The notes under the pieces are model-generated. The model ran no database searches. It saw only the letters and a program-made list of their open reading frames with translations, and was not told where the DNA came from. From Lentisalinibacter orientalis (GTDB lineage Bacteria > Pseudomonadota > Gammaproteobacteria > Steroidobacterales > Woeseiaceae), in the NCBI RefSeq assembly GCF_040706535.1, contig NZ_JAPDRJ010000001.1, positions 62,001 to 126,000 of the forward strand: a stretch of DNA of 64,000 nt, written 5' to 3'. How positions within the stretch are numbered: the first letter of the stretch is position 1; each line of letters begins with the position of its first letter. Below, piece after piece: positions 8,494-18,345 of the stretch. Position numbers and translations under genes: made by a program.

Positions 8494-10530
8494 CTACCAG
8501 TCGTAAGAGACGTTGAAGGCCACGCTGCGGCCCACCGCGTCGATGCCCGAGCCATGGGTCCTGTACGCCTTGTCGAGGACGTTCTCGGCGGCCAGGCGGA
8601 TGCGCCAGTTCGCCTCCGGGCGCCAGGTGGCATGGAAGTTCAGCGTCGTCCAGCCCGGCGTGCCTTCCGGGTCGATGCGCACGTCACGGATGTCGCGCGC
8701 GGCGAGGCGGTTCTGCGCGGCGGCGAACTCCAGGTAAGACTCCAGCTCGAGTCGGTCCACGGGCTCCCAGGTCAGCCCCAGCCGCCCGTTCAGGGGCGGG
8801 ATGCGGTCGGCGGGTTCGGCCGGGCTGCCCGGCTCCCGTTCCTCGCCATAGGTGTAGTTGAGGACGGCGTCCAGCCCCCATCGCTCGCTCCAGCGCAGGC
8901 GCAGACCCGACTCAACGCCCCAGATCTCCGCCTCGGCGAGGTTGCGGCTCTGCACGATGTCGCGGCCGTCCGGGGTCGTCTCCCCGGTGAGCACCGAGGT
9001 GATCCGGTCCCGATAGTCGAGACGGTACACCATGAACTCGAACTGCCAGCCGTCGCCGGCACCCTTGAAGCCGATGTCGTACTGATAGACCTGCTCGGGC
9101 CCCAGCGAGGTGTTGGCGATATTGAAGCGGTTCCCGGGCCGCGGTCCGAGCGTGCCGAGATCGAAGATATTCGGCGCGCGGAAGCCCCGGCCGACGTTCG
9201 CCACGAGATTCCAGCGATCGTCGAGCCGGTACACCCAGCCGATGTCGCCGCTGACGTCGTCCGGCGTCAGCGTGGCAGCGGGAGATGTCACGGTCGAGGC
9301 CAGCTCTATGCGCGCCGAGCTGTATCTGAGGCCCGCCGAGATGCGGTGCCGTTCGCCGATATCGCTCAGCGCGTGCACGTAGACCGCCCGCTGCTCCATG
9401 GTGGAACCGTCGGGGAAGCGCGCGGCGATTGCCTCGGTGGCGCCAGTGGCGAGATCCAGCGCGGTCCGCGTGCTGCTCACCGTGTCGTAATACCATTCGG
9501 CGCCCCAGGTCCAGCCGGTCGGGCCGACCTGACGCGAGCCGTTCAGCGTTAGCCCGAAGAGATCGCTCCGGTTGTCCTCGAAACGGCGGACATCGGAGCC
9601 GGTCTCGCGATTTCGGCGGTCGTCAACGATCTGCTGCCAGGCGAGATCCAGTCTCCAGTCGCTGCCCAGCGGCCCGTCCGTCCGCTCGCCCTGGAAGTGC
9701 ACGAAGTGGCGTTCGTTGGGCTCGAAGAAGAACTCGGCCGAGGAGGGTTCCGTCTGGCCGAAACCGGGCACCAGCTCGTCGACGCGCGGCGTTTCCGGCT
9801 GGCGCAGATACTGGACGTCGAGCAGCCAGCGCAGATCGTCTGCCGGGCGGCCCGTGAATGCGAGCCGAGCGGCCTCCGATTCGAAGCCGCTCGGCTCCAC
9901 GGTCTCGCCGTCGCCCGTGCGCCGGTCGCCGATGTTGCGGTAATCGATGCTCGCCAGCATCGCGAAGCGCTCGTTGCCCGTCTCGACGCTCCCCGCCACG
10001 GAACCGCCCCGCTCGCCCGTGTTGCCACCGATGGCGATCCGTCCCCGGGACTGTTGATCCGTCCCCTCGAACGCGGGTTTTCTGGAGAGAACCTGCACGA
10101 CGCCGCCCATCGCATCGCTGCCGTACAGGGAGGCTTCCGAGCCCCTGACGACCTCGATCCGCTCGACCCAGACAGGTGCCACCAGGGCCAGATACTGGGT
10201 GGGAGCATTCCGGAATATCGCATTATTCAGGCGGATGCCGTCGACCAGGTGCAGCACCTCGGACCCTTTCAAACCCCTGATGATGGCCACGCCCTGCCCG
10301 GGGGTGGTCTGCTGCAGGTAGACGCCGGCGGTCTGGCCCAGCGCATCGGTCACCAGCGTCCCCGCCGCGATTTCTTCGGCCGGGATGAGTATGACCCCGG
10401 TGGGGACGTCGGTCACCGTCGCCGGGATCCGCGTGGCGGTTACCTGGATCTCGTCGATCACCTCTTCTGCCGCCGCCGGCTGGAGAGCCAGAGCGAGTGC
10501 GGCAACGGTGCCGAGGAGTCTTGGTGTCAT
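8494..10530 (-). CDS. TonB-dependent outer-membrane receptor
   Basis: The 678-residue protein has a signal peptide ending near LQPAAAEE, a TonB-box-like EIQVTATR, a plug domain (LVDGIRLNNAIFR, then VEVVRG-type WVERIEVVRGSEASLYGSDA followed by GGVVQV) and a long beta-barrel ending in the typical C-terminal aromatic, FNVSYDW. It imports a large ligand such as heme, a siderophore or cobalamin across the outer membrane using TonB energy. The plug resembles hemin/hemoglobin receptors, but no ligand-specific motif or partner gene is nearby, so the substrate is open. The ATG at 10530 is used because it begins the signal peptide; the frame runs 21 codons further upstream. Confidence 0.9.
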   Translation of the reverse strand: MTPRLLGTVAALALALQPAAAEEVIDEIQVTATRIPATVTDVPTGVILIPAEEIAAGTLVTDALGQTAGVYLQQTTPGQGVAIIRGLKGSEVLHLVDGIRLNNAIFRNAPTQYLALVAPVWVERIEVVRGSEASLYGSDAMGGVVQVLSRKPAFEGTDQQSRGRIAIGGNTGERGGSVAGSVETGNERFAMLASIDYRNIGDRRTGDGETVEPSGFESEAARLAFTGRPADDLRWLLDVQYLRQPETPRVDELVPGFGQTEPSSAEFFFEPNERHFVHFQGERTDGPLGSDWRLDLAWQQIVDDRRNRETGSDVRRFEDNRSDLFGLTLNGSRQVGPTGWTWGAEWYYDTVSSTRTALDLATGATEAIAARFPDGSTMEQRAVYVHALSDIGERHRISAGLRYSSARIELASTVTSPAATLTPDDVSGDIGWVYRLDDRWNLVANVGRGFRAPNIFDLGTLGPRPGNRFNIANTSLGPEQVYQYDIGFKGAGDGWQFEFMVYRLDYRDRITSVLTGETTPDGRDIVQSRNLAEAEIWGVESGLRLRWSERWGLDAVLNYTYGEEREPGSPAEPADRIPPLNGRLGLTWEPVDRLELESYLEFAAAQNRLAARDIRDVRIDPEGTPGWTTLNFHATWRPEANWRIRLAAENVLDKAYRTHGSGIDAVGRSVAFNVSYDW

Positions 10531-10719
10531 GCTGGCAGTTCCTTCTGTGCAACTCTTACGGGCAGCGGCCGGCAGGCCGGCTACCGGGAACAAAGCGGGC
10601 TAGGATAACTCCCGCAGCCGTTTCCCGCCTAACGGTGCGCCGGGCTTCGCCGTTACTGGGCTCCAGAGCCCTGTGCTAGACTCGGACCGCCTTTGGCGGC
10701 ACGGCGAGCAACGCGAATA

Positions 10720-12888
10720 ATGAACAGGTTCATTCAGGAACTGCGCCGGCGGAGCGTGTTCCGAGTCGCCGGCCTGTACGTAGGCGTCTCCTGGATTCTG
10801 ATCGAAGCAGCGAGCGTGCTGCTGCCCACTTTCGAAGCGCCGGAGTGGGCACTGCGCTGGCTCGTCATCGTTGCGTTCATCGGCTTCCCTGTCGCCCTGG
10901 TCCTGGCCTGGGTCTTCGAAATCACGGAGCGCGGCGTCGTCCGCGAATCGGAGGTCGATGAAGCCACCCAGCCGCTGGTCAGCGGCCGACAGGCCGACTT
11001 CATCGCGATCGGCGTCCTCTCCGTCGCCCTCATCTTCTCCGTCTACCTGAACGTCACACGCACCACGCCGGAAGTGCAGGCGGAACTCGAGCCCACGTCC
11101 GTCCTGATCGCGGACTTCGAGAACACGACGGGCGACTCCCTGTTCGACGGACTGCTCGAGCAGGCGCTGAACATCGGCATCGAATCCGCCCCGCACATCA
11201 CCGCGTATCAGCGCAACGCGGCGGAGAGGGTGGCCAGGCAGGTATCCCCGGACACGGACGGTATCGATGCGCAGGTGGCACGCCTGATCGCGGTGCGCCA
11301 GGGCATCGACCTGGTGCTCGCGGGCCGCATTGCCGCGGACGGCCCGGGCTACGAGCTGAGCGTGCGCGCCGTTGATCCACAGAGCGGCGAAACCGCCTCG
11401 GAGACAACCCGCACCGCCAAAGCAAAAGACGCGGTACTGGCGGCCGTGGGTGAACTCTCCGCCGATATCCGCGAGGCTCTGGGCGACGTGACGCTCAAGA
11501 GCGGCGAGGCGGCCACGGCCGAAACCTTCACCGCGGCCTCCATCGAGGCGGCGCAGGCCTATACGACGGCCATCGATCTCGCTTTCGAGGGCGAGCACGA
11601 GGGTGCCATCGCGAAATTCGAGGAAGCCACCAGGATGGATCCGCGCTTTGGTCGGGCCTATTCGGGCTGGGCACTCAGCGCCTTTAAACTGGGCCGGGCG
11701 CAAGAAGCGGAGGAGCTCTGGAAGAAGGCGCTGTCGCTGATGGATACGATGACCGAGCGTGAGCGCCTGCGCACGCAGGGGCTCTATTACGCCGGAGTCA
11801 GTCGCAACATCGACAAGGCCATCGAGAGCTTCGAGCGCCTGGTCGAGAAGTATCCCGCGGATGCGGCCGGGCACAACAACCTCGCGGTCTCGTATTTCCT
11901 CGGACTGGAGTTCGACAAGGCCGCCGGGCAGGGCCGCCACATCCTGGAGATCTATCCGACGAGCGAGCTGTATCGGACCAACTACGCGCTCTATGCGATG
12001 TACTCGGGCGAATTCGACAAGGCCAGGGCGGAAGCGCAGAAGGTCCTCGAACGGAATCCCGACTACGGCTCCGCTTATCTGCCGCTCGCCATCGCCGCGC
12101 TGGCCCAGGGCGAACCCGATGCGGCGCGGGAAGCATACCGGAAGATGGCCGCGGCCTCGAAGAGCGAACACGGTCCCTCCCTGGCCAGCCTGGGCCTGGC
12201 CGACATCGACATCTACACGGGCCGGTTCGAGTCAGCGCGGCAGATACTTACGGACGCCATCGAGACCGATCTCGCCAACGAGAACCCGCAGGCGGCGGCG
12301 AGGAAATATCTGGCCCTTGCGCACGCCCGGCTGGCGGAGGGCCAGTACGACGAGGCCGTCGCAGCGGTCAGGGACGGACTGGCGCTGGCCTCCGACCTCG
12401 CCGAGCGCGTGCCCGCCGGCATCATCTACGTGATGACCGGACGTCTGGAGAAGGCGGGAGAGATCGCGGACGATCTGGCGAGCCAGCTACAGCCCCAGAG
12501 CCGGGCCTACGGCCTGATGCTGAAAGGGATGATCGCCCGCGAGGACGGGGACTACGTCACCGCCGTGGATAACATGCGTGAAGCCATCGAACTGGCCGAC
12601 CTGTGGCTGATCCACTTCGAACTCGGCCAGACCTACCTGGCCGGCGAATACTACGCGGAGGCGCTGGACGAGTTCACCGTCGCCGACCAGCGCCGCGGCG
12701 AGGCCTCCGCGGTCTTCCTGGACGACACGCCTACCTATCGCTACATGGCGACGATGCCCTACTGGCAGGGCCGCGCACAGGAGGCGCTGGACATCAAGGC
12801 CGCCGCTCACGAGAACTACCGCGCGTTCCTGTCCCGCTGGGAGACCGGCGGGCGCCTCGTCGAGGACGCCCGCCAGCGGTTGCCTTGA
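10720..12888 (+). CDS. Inner-membrane protein with cytoplasmic start and TPR repeats
   Basis: The 722-residue product begins with RRRSVFRVAGLYVGVSWIL, two adjacent membrane helices (to about residue 75) and a third near residue 105. A TolB/FlgO-like domain follows (SVLIADFENTTGDSLFDGL near residue 127), with its AQVARLIAVRQGIDLVLAGR segment. From about residue 280 to the end is a series of tetratricopeptide-like repeats. Such proteins are frequent in some gammaproteobacterial groups, often with kinase or cyclase domains; here no catalytic domain is present. The role is unknown, perhaps scaffolding. It is divergent from the TonB receptor across 189 bases. Confidence 0.85.
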   Translation: MNRFIQELRRRSVFRVAGLYVGVSWILIEAASVLLPTFEAPEWALRWLVIVAFIGFPVALVLAWVFEITERGVVRESEVDEATQPLVSGRQADFIAIGVLSVALIFSVYLNVTRTTPEVQAELEPTSVLIADFENTTGDSLFDGLLEQALNIGIESAPHITAYQRNAAERVARQVSPDTDGIDAQVARLIAVRQGIDLVLAGRIAADGPGYELSVRAVDPQSGETASETTRTAKAKDAVLAAVGELSADIREALGDVTLKSGEAATAETFTAASIEAAQAYTTAIDLAFEGEHEGAIAKFEEATRMDPRFGRAYSGWALSAFKLGRAQEAEELWKKALSLMDTMTERERLRTQGLYYAGVSRNIDKAIESFERLVEKYPADAAGHNNLAVSYFLGLEFDKAAGQGRHILEIYPTSELYRTNYALYAMYSGEFDKARAEAQKVLERNPDYGSAYLPLAIAALAQGEPDAAREAYRKMAAASKSEHGPSLASLGLADIDIYTGRFESARQILTDAIETDLANENPQAAARKYLALAHARLAEGQYDEAVAAVRDGLALASDLAERVPAGIIYVMTGRLEKAGEIADDLASQLQPQSRAYGLMLKGMIAREDGDYVTAVDNMREAIELADLWLIHFELGQTYLAGEYYAEALDEFTVADQRRGEASAVFLDDTPTYRYMATMPYWQGRAQEALDIKAAAHENYRAFLSRWETGGRLVEDARQRLP

Positions 12889-12906
12889 CGGCCTCGGCGG
12901 CCGGCG

Positions 12907-15900
12907 CTAGGGCTTGAGCTTCAGCTCCCCGTACTGCCTCTGTCCCGTGGTCACGTCCTCCACCATCGCGCAGTAGAACGTGCCGCCCCGCTCCGCGGGC
13001 AGATCCTGGCCGTCCGGCCCCACCGCCTGCCAGTTGAACTGCCAGGTGAAATCGTTCTTCTGGCGGATGCCACTGGAGCCCGGATCCTCGTTCACGACCG
13101 GATTGCCCGGGTCCGCACAGGGCGATATCTGGATGCGCTGACTGGCCGGCCCGGTGTCAATCGGCGTCCCGTCGGCGCCAAGCCATGCCCAGACAAGCGG
13201 GATGGAGGTGCCCGACTTGAGATTGTTCGGGTTCTGGGTGGTCGTGATGCCGCTCGCGTCGAGGCCGACGGTGACGGTGAATCCGGCAGTGGTCTCGTTG
13301 CCGGCGTCGTCCGTCGCCGTGCAGGACACCGCGGTATCGCCGAGCGGGAACAGGCTGCCCGAGGCCGGCGCACAGGTGACCTCCACGTCGCTGTCCACGA
13401 GATCGGTCGCGCTCACGTCCGCGTCGTAGTCCACGACCGCACCATCGGCACCGGTCGCGATTACCGTGAAGTCTGACGGGACCGTCAGCGACGGGGCGGT
13501 GGTATCGACGACCTGCACGCTGAACATGCCGGTACCGCTGTTGCCGCTGTCGTCTGTCGCCGTACAGTTGACCGCCGTCGTACCCAGCGGGAACGTGCTG
13601 CCGGAGGCCGGCGTACAGACGATCTCGACGTCGGTATCGACGGCATCGGTGGCCGTCACGTCATAGGTCGCCGTGTCGTCGAAATCGACGATCGCGCCGT
13701 CCGGACCGGTGGCCTCCACGCCGGTGATATCGCCCGGCACCGTGATGGTCGGCGCCGTCGTATCCACGACCGTCACCGAGAACGGAGCGCTCGCCGCATT
13801 GCCGGAGGAGTCCGTGCCGGTACAGGTCACCGATGTCGTCCCCACCGCAAAAGTGGCAGGCGACGTGATGACCGTTCCGTCGGCATCCACCGTACAGACA
13901 CTACCGGGCGACGGATCGTAGAGATCGACCGCGCTGACGGTGAAGGAGACCGAAGCACCCGAGGGGCCGGTCGCCTCGACGGCGGAGGTGTCGACCGGTG
14001 TCGTGGAGACGGTGACCACCGGCGGCGTCGTGTCGACCACCGAGACGTCGAAGGCGTCGATGACGCTGTTGCCGCCCTGGTCCGTCGTCGTGCACGACAC
14101 GGGCGTCGTGCCCACATCGAAGGTGCCGGTAAACAGTCCCGGACTGGCCGCATCCTCGACGATCGTGGCACCGGTTGCCGAACAGGTGGTCTGCGTGGCC
14201 GTATTGTCGGTGGCGGAGACGGTGAAGCTCACCGTGGCGCCACCGGGACCCGTCGCCTCGACGCCGGTGAAGATACCCGCAACGCTCGTCACCGGATCCG
14301 TGAAGTCATCGACCGAGACGGTGATGCCGGCGGTGGCAATGTTGCCTTCCGTATCGCTGGCCGTACAGGTGACGGCGGTATCGCCGAACGGGAAGAGAGT
14401 GGTGCCGTCCTGGATCGTCAGCGTCCCGGACGTACAGCCGACGCTGGCCGGGTCGAGATTCGGATCGCTGACCGAGATGGCATCCGGCAACGTGCCGGGC
14501 GTCGGCACCGGCGCACCCGCGGGCGACGTCGCCTCGTAGGTCACCGTGCCGCCGTCGGCCGGGAAGAACTCCGGCGGTATCAGATCCGGCGGGGCGATCT
14601 TCTCGAAACCGGTGTCGATGCAGTCGACCTGTTCGTTGAAGTCGGGGTCGCCGGGCTGGCCGGTGTTCACGTCCAGCGTGCTGCAACCGTGGGCCGCGGC
14701 GCCGAATGCGACCTTCGCGGCGACGCCCTTGCCGTCCTGGGGCGAACACCCGGCCGGTGCAGGCTCGTTTTTCTCCGCCGCCTGGTAACAGGCGTCGAGA
14801 CGTTGCAGCTCTTCCCGGGAAGGACCGGTTGCCCAGATGCGGGCGGTAATCACCACCTGCTCGCCGGGCTGCGCAGCAAACGACAGGGCGCCGTCGTAGG
14901 GAGTCTGGTCCTCCGGCGTGAAGGCCGTCGGCAGCGCGACATCGGCCAGGCTGCCCGCCTGCAGGCCGGGTGCCTGGAGGCCCGGGGCGACCAGGTCGGC
15001 CGTCGCCAGTATCTCGTTGTCGGACGTCGGCGCCAGTACGCACTGCCCGTCCGCAGCGGTCAGGCCGGTCGTATTCTGGATATTCGGCGACCAGGCGATC
15101 AGCTGGACCTGATGGCTGTCCGGATCCAGGCCGAAGAGTGCGACGTCACCGGAGTAGGTCGTAGTCACATTGCCGTCGGCCGTCACCACATACACCACGT
15201 CCTGATAAACGATGTCACCCTCGGCGGCCGCCTGCAGGCTCGGCGCCTGGAAGCCCGGCGCCTGCAAACCGGGACTGGTCAGCGATCCGGCCTGGTAGCC
15301 GGGCGCCTGCAGTCCCGGCGCCTGAAAACCGGGCGCCTGCAATCCCGGCGCCTGATAACCCGGCGCCTGGAAGCCCGGCGCCTGCAGACCCGGCGCCTGC
15401 AGACCCGGCGCCTGCAGTATCGGCGCCTGCAGACCCGGTGAGGCGAGACTGATGTTGTGCGCCTCGGCGTTCTCCACCGAGTCGCAGGCCGGGTCGTAGT
15501 CCGGCGAGGTCGGATCGGTCCTGCCCTCGCAGAACACCGGATCGAACAGCTTGCCGTCACTCAGTTCCACGGTGCTGACGAGCCCGCCGAACGAAACGCC
15601 GTCCGCCGGGCAGGACCCTTCGTAGGCATTCACCCGGATGACGGTCTCCGCGTCGCTGCTGGTGACGAATGCCGAGCGCGCCGCCGAGGCCTGCGCCGCC
15701 ACGGGAACTTCCAGCAGGGTGCGCCGGGGCGCCTCCTGAAGGAGGATGTCGTCGAAATAGTTGAACGCCGGCAGCGGATCGAACGAGGCGCGCGCCGGGC
15801 TGCAACTGGTCGGCGAGGCGCACAGGTAGTCGGCCGGCTGGTTCATGATCTTCAGGCAATAGGACGACGGCTGGGTCCCGGGGTTGCTGATCACCAGCGG

Positions 15901-18168
15901 GAACATGCGCTGCACTGTGTTGAAGCGGCGGCTCTGGGTGAGCGCGACCAGCGTCGGCACGTCTTCCACCAGCGAGCTGTAGACATTCGTGTCCCGGCTG
16001 CGGCTGAGGCTGAAGTTCACCGAACTGCAGAAAGCCGGTGAGTCGTCCGGCTGGGTGGGATCGTCGTCGGGCTCGGTCACCGCCTTGAGTTCCGGCGCCT
16101 GCCTGGGCTGCCCGGCCAGCGTCGCCTCCGCGCCCTCTTCGTCGTTCGCGGCCTGGAAACCCGGCGCCTGGAAACCCGGTGCCTGCAGGCCAGGCGCCTG
16201 GAGCCCCGGCGCCTCGGTACCCTGGACCGGCGCGAACAGGAGCTGCGTGGCGAAAGGATCGCCGATGCGGATGTCCCGGTTCTCGCCCCAGGCGACGAAG
16301 ATATTCTCCTTCGCTATGAAGCCGCCGCTCTCGTCCGGCTGCTCCGGCAGGCTGTTCTGGATCCAGCGGCCACTCGGCGTCTTGCGCACGAGCGGCGTCG
16401 CTATGGAGCCGTAATCACCGTTGTAGGCCAGCGTGCCGCTGGCGTGCGTGCGCAGGTTCAGACGGTTGGTCTGCGCCTCCTGCACCGTGCCGTCGGACAG
16501 GACGATGGTGTCATAGTTGGATACGCGCACCGGCGAGAGCAGGCCGTCGTCGATCGGCTGCCTCGGCGTGCAGCCTCCCTGGGCCGACGTCGCCGAGCAA
16601 CCCTCGATGCGGGTCATATAGATGTCGGCCGTACGGAAGATGCGCGAACCCGGGCCGTTATAGTCGTAGATCAGCGGTATCTCGTCCGCCGGGCGCGGCC
16701 GCGTCGACTCCTCGCGGCGCGTGTCCCACCAGGCCACGTCCACGCGCCCCTTCGTACCGTGTGCGAAGGGCAGCACCTGATAGCCGGTCGGGCTCTCGCC
16801 GCCCGGGCCGATGGCGACCGGTCCGGTGTCACGCTGTATACCGCTGCCGTTGCCGCCGAGATTGAGGTCGAGGATGAACGGCTCGTCCGGGTAGTCCGCG
16901 CTGCCGTACCAGTTCTTCCCGTCGGTCGAGGACATGCCCACGATGCGCGGGATGCCCGGATAGGTGCCGAAGGGAGCACCCGCCAGCTGTTCACAGCCAC
17001 CGACCGCGGCGGTACTGCGCCAGCGCTGCTCGGACTCGTCGTAGACGACCCGATCGGCGGAGAACACCCATACGCGCTCGCCATCGTCCGCCATCCACGG
17101 GAAGGTGAAGTTGCGGAACGTGGCCCCGCTCGCCTGCTGGTCGAACGGGCAGATCGGAAAGGTCGTCTCCGTCTTCGCCCAGGACTTGCCCAGGTTGGAC
17201 GAGAACGCATGCACGATGGCGTCCGTCTCGTTGGAGTCGCGGCTGCGACGATAGGTGAGCGAGATGCCCTTGTCTGGAAGGTAAGCGAGCGACACGCCCG
17301 TGACCACGTTCAGTTCTTCGGACACCTTCTTCGGGTTGGCACAGGTCGCCCCGTTGTCCTCGCAGACGATCGCGTAGAGCTTGACCGAGTTGCCGGAGCC
17401 GGTGAACACGGAATAGGCGACGACGATGACACCGTCGGGCGTGGTCACCTCGATCGGCTCGCTGACGCCCTCGACGTTGATGGACTGGGTGATCTTCGGC
17501 TGCGACTCGGCCGTGTCGCCGGCCTGCGTTTCCTTTATCGCATACAGCGACGCCACCTTGTCGATGAAACGGCCTTCGGTGCCCAGGTCGATGATGCGAA
17601 CGAACGTCTCCGGCTTGTTGAAATCGCCGTCCTCCTGGTTGAAGTCGACGAAACGCTGCAGGGCGAGCACGCCCTGGTCGCTGTCTCTGAAGCTGGCGAT
17701 GTACGACAGCAGCGACATGCCCGGCGTACCGATGCCGGGGATGGCGACCAGCGCGGGATCCGCCGCGAAGCCCTGGCCGATGGACGACGTGGGATGGCCG
17801 ACGTAGCCCGGCACGAGCCTGCTCTTCCACGTCTTGCCGAAGTCGTTGCTCTCGGCCACGCCGATCCAGCCGTCGCCCTGGATGGAGGGCCAGTCCGAGG
17901 CACGCATGTCGTTGAAGGCACAGAGTATGTAGGCCGGGTTATTCGGCCTGACGACGCAGGACGGCTCGTTCTGCTGTTTCAGGCGCCAGTCCGGGATGCG
18001 GTCGAAGTCCGGGTCCGGCGTCGGGCCGACGATGTTGACGTTCGGCCCCGGCGTGACGAACTGCTGTTGCTGGGCCGGCGCGTTGACGCCGAGAAACAGG
18101 ACCAGTGCGGCGGCCAGACACACGAAACCTGGCCGGACACCCCGGCGGGACAACGCACTACGCATCAT
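12907..18168 (-). CDS. Giant exported repeat protein: Asp-box region, PG(L/F/Y)QA repeats, HYR-like domains
   Basis: The product is about 1750 residues with a signal peptide ending near NAPAQ. Residues about 60-640 look like a beta-propeller with Asp-box motifs (SNDFGKTW, SSNLGKSW, SSTDGKNW). Pentapeptide repeats of APGLQ/APGFQ/APGYQ type occur in three blocks: about 4 units near residue 655, about 13 near 915-980, and 2 near 1065. Residues about 1290-1640 contain several HYR/Ig-like modules with DTTAPTITVP-like and TCTATDDSGN-like signatures. The C-terminal domain (LKSGTSIPLVWAWLGADGTP) is the type often found at the end of HYR proteins. The start is ATG 18168 or 18165, after GGAG; TTG 18177 overlaps that site. 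It is probably a cell-surface or secreted protein; no catalytic site or secretion signal beyond the N-terminus was recognised. Confidence 0.85.
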   Translation of the reverse strand: MMRSALSRRGVRPGFVCLAAALVLFLGVNAPAQQQQFVTPGPNVNIVGPTPDPDFDRIPDWRLKQQNEPSCVVRPNNPAYILCAFNDMRASDWPSIQGDGWIGVAESNDFGKTWKSRLVPGYVGHPTSSIGQGFAADPALVAIPGIGTPGMSLLSYIASFRDSDQGVLALQRFVDFNQEDGDFNKPETFVRIIDLGTEGRFIDKVASLYAIKETQAGDTAESQPKITQSINVEGVSEPIEVTTPDGVIVVAYSVFTGSGNSVKLYAIVCEDNGATCANPKKVSEELNVVTGVSLAYLPDKGISLTYRRSRDSNETDAIVHAFSSNLGKSWAKTETTFPICPFDQQASGATFRNFTFPWMADDGERVWVFSADRVVYDESEQRWRSTAAVGGCEQLAGAPFGTYPGIPRIVGMSSTDGKNWYGSADYPDEPFILDLNLGGNGSGIQRDTGPVAIGPGGESPTGYQVLPFAHGTKGRVDVAWWDTRREESTRPRPADEIPLIYDYNGPGSRIFRTADIYMTRIEGCSATSAQGGCTPRQPIDDGLLSPVRVSNYDTIVLSDGTVQEAQTNRLNLRTHASGTLAYNGDYGSIATPLVRKTPSGRWIQNSLPEQPDESGGFIAKENIFVAWGENRDIRIGDPFATQLLFAPVQGTEAPGLQAPGLQAPGFQAPGFQAANDEEGAEATLAGQPRQAPELKAVTEPDDDPTQPDDSPAFCSSVNFSLSRSRDTNVYSSLVEDVPTLVALTQSRRFNTVQRMFPLVISNPGTQPSSYCLKIMNQPADYLCASPTSCSPARASFDPLPAFNYFDDILLQEAPRRTLLEVPVAAQASAARSAFVTSSDAETVIRVNAYEGSCPADGVSFGGLVSTVELSDGKLFDPVFCEGRTDPTSPDYDPACDSVENAEAHNISLASPGLQAPILQAPGLQAPGLQAPGFQAPGYQAPGLQAPGFQAPGLQAPGYQAGSLTSPGLQAPGFQAPSLQAAAEGDIVYQDVVYVVTADGNVTTTYSGDVALFGLDPDSHQVQLIAWSPNIQNTTGLTAADGQCVLAPTSDNEILATADLVAPGLQAPGLQAGSLADVALPTAFTPEDQTPYDGALSFAAQPGEQVVITARIWATGPSREELQRLDACYQAAEKNEPAPAGCSPQDGKGVAAKVAFGAAAHGCSTLDVNTGQPGDPDFNEQVDCIDTGFEKIAPPDLIPPEFFPADGGTVTYEATSPAGAPVPTPGTLPDAISVSDPNLDPASVGCTSGTLTIQDGTTLFPFGDTAVTCTASDTEGNIATAGITVSVDDFTDPVTSVAGIFTGVEATGPGGATVSFTVSATDNTATQTTCSATGATIVEDAASPGLFTGTFDVGTTPVSCTTTDQGGNSVIDAFDVSVVDTTPPVVTVSTTPVDTSAVEATGPSGASVSFTVSAVDLYDPSPGSVCTVDADGTVITSPATFAVGTTSVTCTGTDSSGNAASAPFSVTVVDTTAPTITVPGDITGVEATGPDGAIVDFDDTATYDVTATDAVDTDVEIVCTPASGSTFPLGTTAVNCTATDDSGNSGTGMFSVQVVDTTAPSLTVPSDFTVIATGADGAVVDYDADVSATDLVDSDVEVTCAPASGSLFPLGDTAVSCTATDDAGNETTAGFTVTVGLDASGITTTQNPNNLKSGTSIPLVWAWLGADGTPIDTGPASQRIQISPCADPGNPVVNEDPGSSGIRQKNDFTWQFNWQAVGPDGQDLPAERGGTFYCAMVEDVTTGQRQYGELKLKP
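14957..14988 (-). repeat. 15-bp coding minisatellite, C-terminal block
   Basis: Two APGLQ units followed by AGSLADV. The AGSL spacer resembles the AGSLT interruption in the main block, which suggests an internal duplication of a repeat-plus-spacer module. Confidence 0.75.
15230..15441 (-). repeat. 15-bp coding minisatellite, main block
   Basis: About thirteen tandem 15-base units encode APGLQ, APGFQ or APGYQ inside the giant exported protein, with one interruption (AGSLT). The variable third residue is always Leu, Phe, Tyr or (once) Ile, while the Pro and Gln stay almost fixed. Third-position changes between units show the array is not freshly duplicated. Confidence 0.9.
16151..16213 (-). 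repeat. 15-bp coding minisatellite, N-terminal block
   Basis: Four units of the same pentapeptide (two APGLQ, two APGFQ) sit directly after the propeller-like region, about 240 codons before the main block. Confidence 0.85.
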
Positions 18169-18345
18169 ATTCTCCAACCCTTTTCTCCACCCTTGAGGCA
18201 GAGGTTCTTATTAGGGGACGATGACTTACTGGAAGGGCGATTTATTATCGTTCGTATATCTGGGCTCAGTATAACCACAGGGTTGACTGGCTACACAATT
18301 TATGTCTGACGACGCGAAGCACAAACTGTCCGGGCGGACAGGAAA

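Noticed and set aside
10531..10719. Cobalamin riboswitch before the TonB-dependent receptor
   Set aside because: The region is short, and neither the B12 box nor the other conserved riboswitch segments could be found; only a GCCGGC-type palindrome is present.
15230..16213. Possible CRISPR array
   Set aside because: The repeats are 15 bases without spacers and remain in frame, encoding a pentapeptide in an exported protein.
16444..18309. 621-codon open frame on the plus strand opposite the giant exported protein
   Set aside because: It lacks domain similarity and overlaps a gene with a signal peptide and recognisable modules on the other strand.
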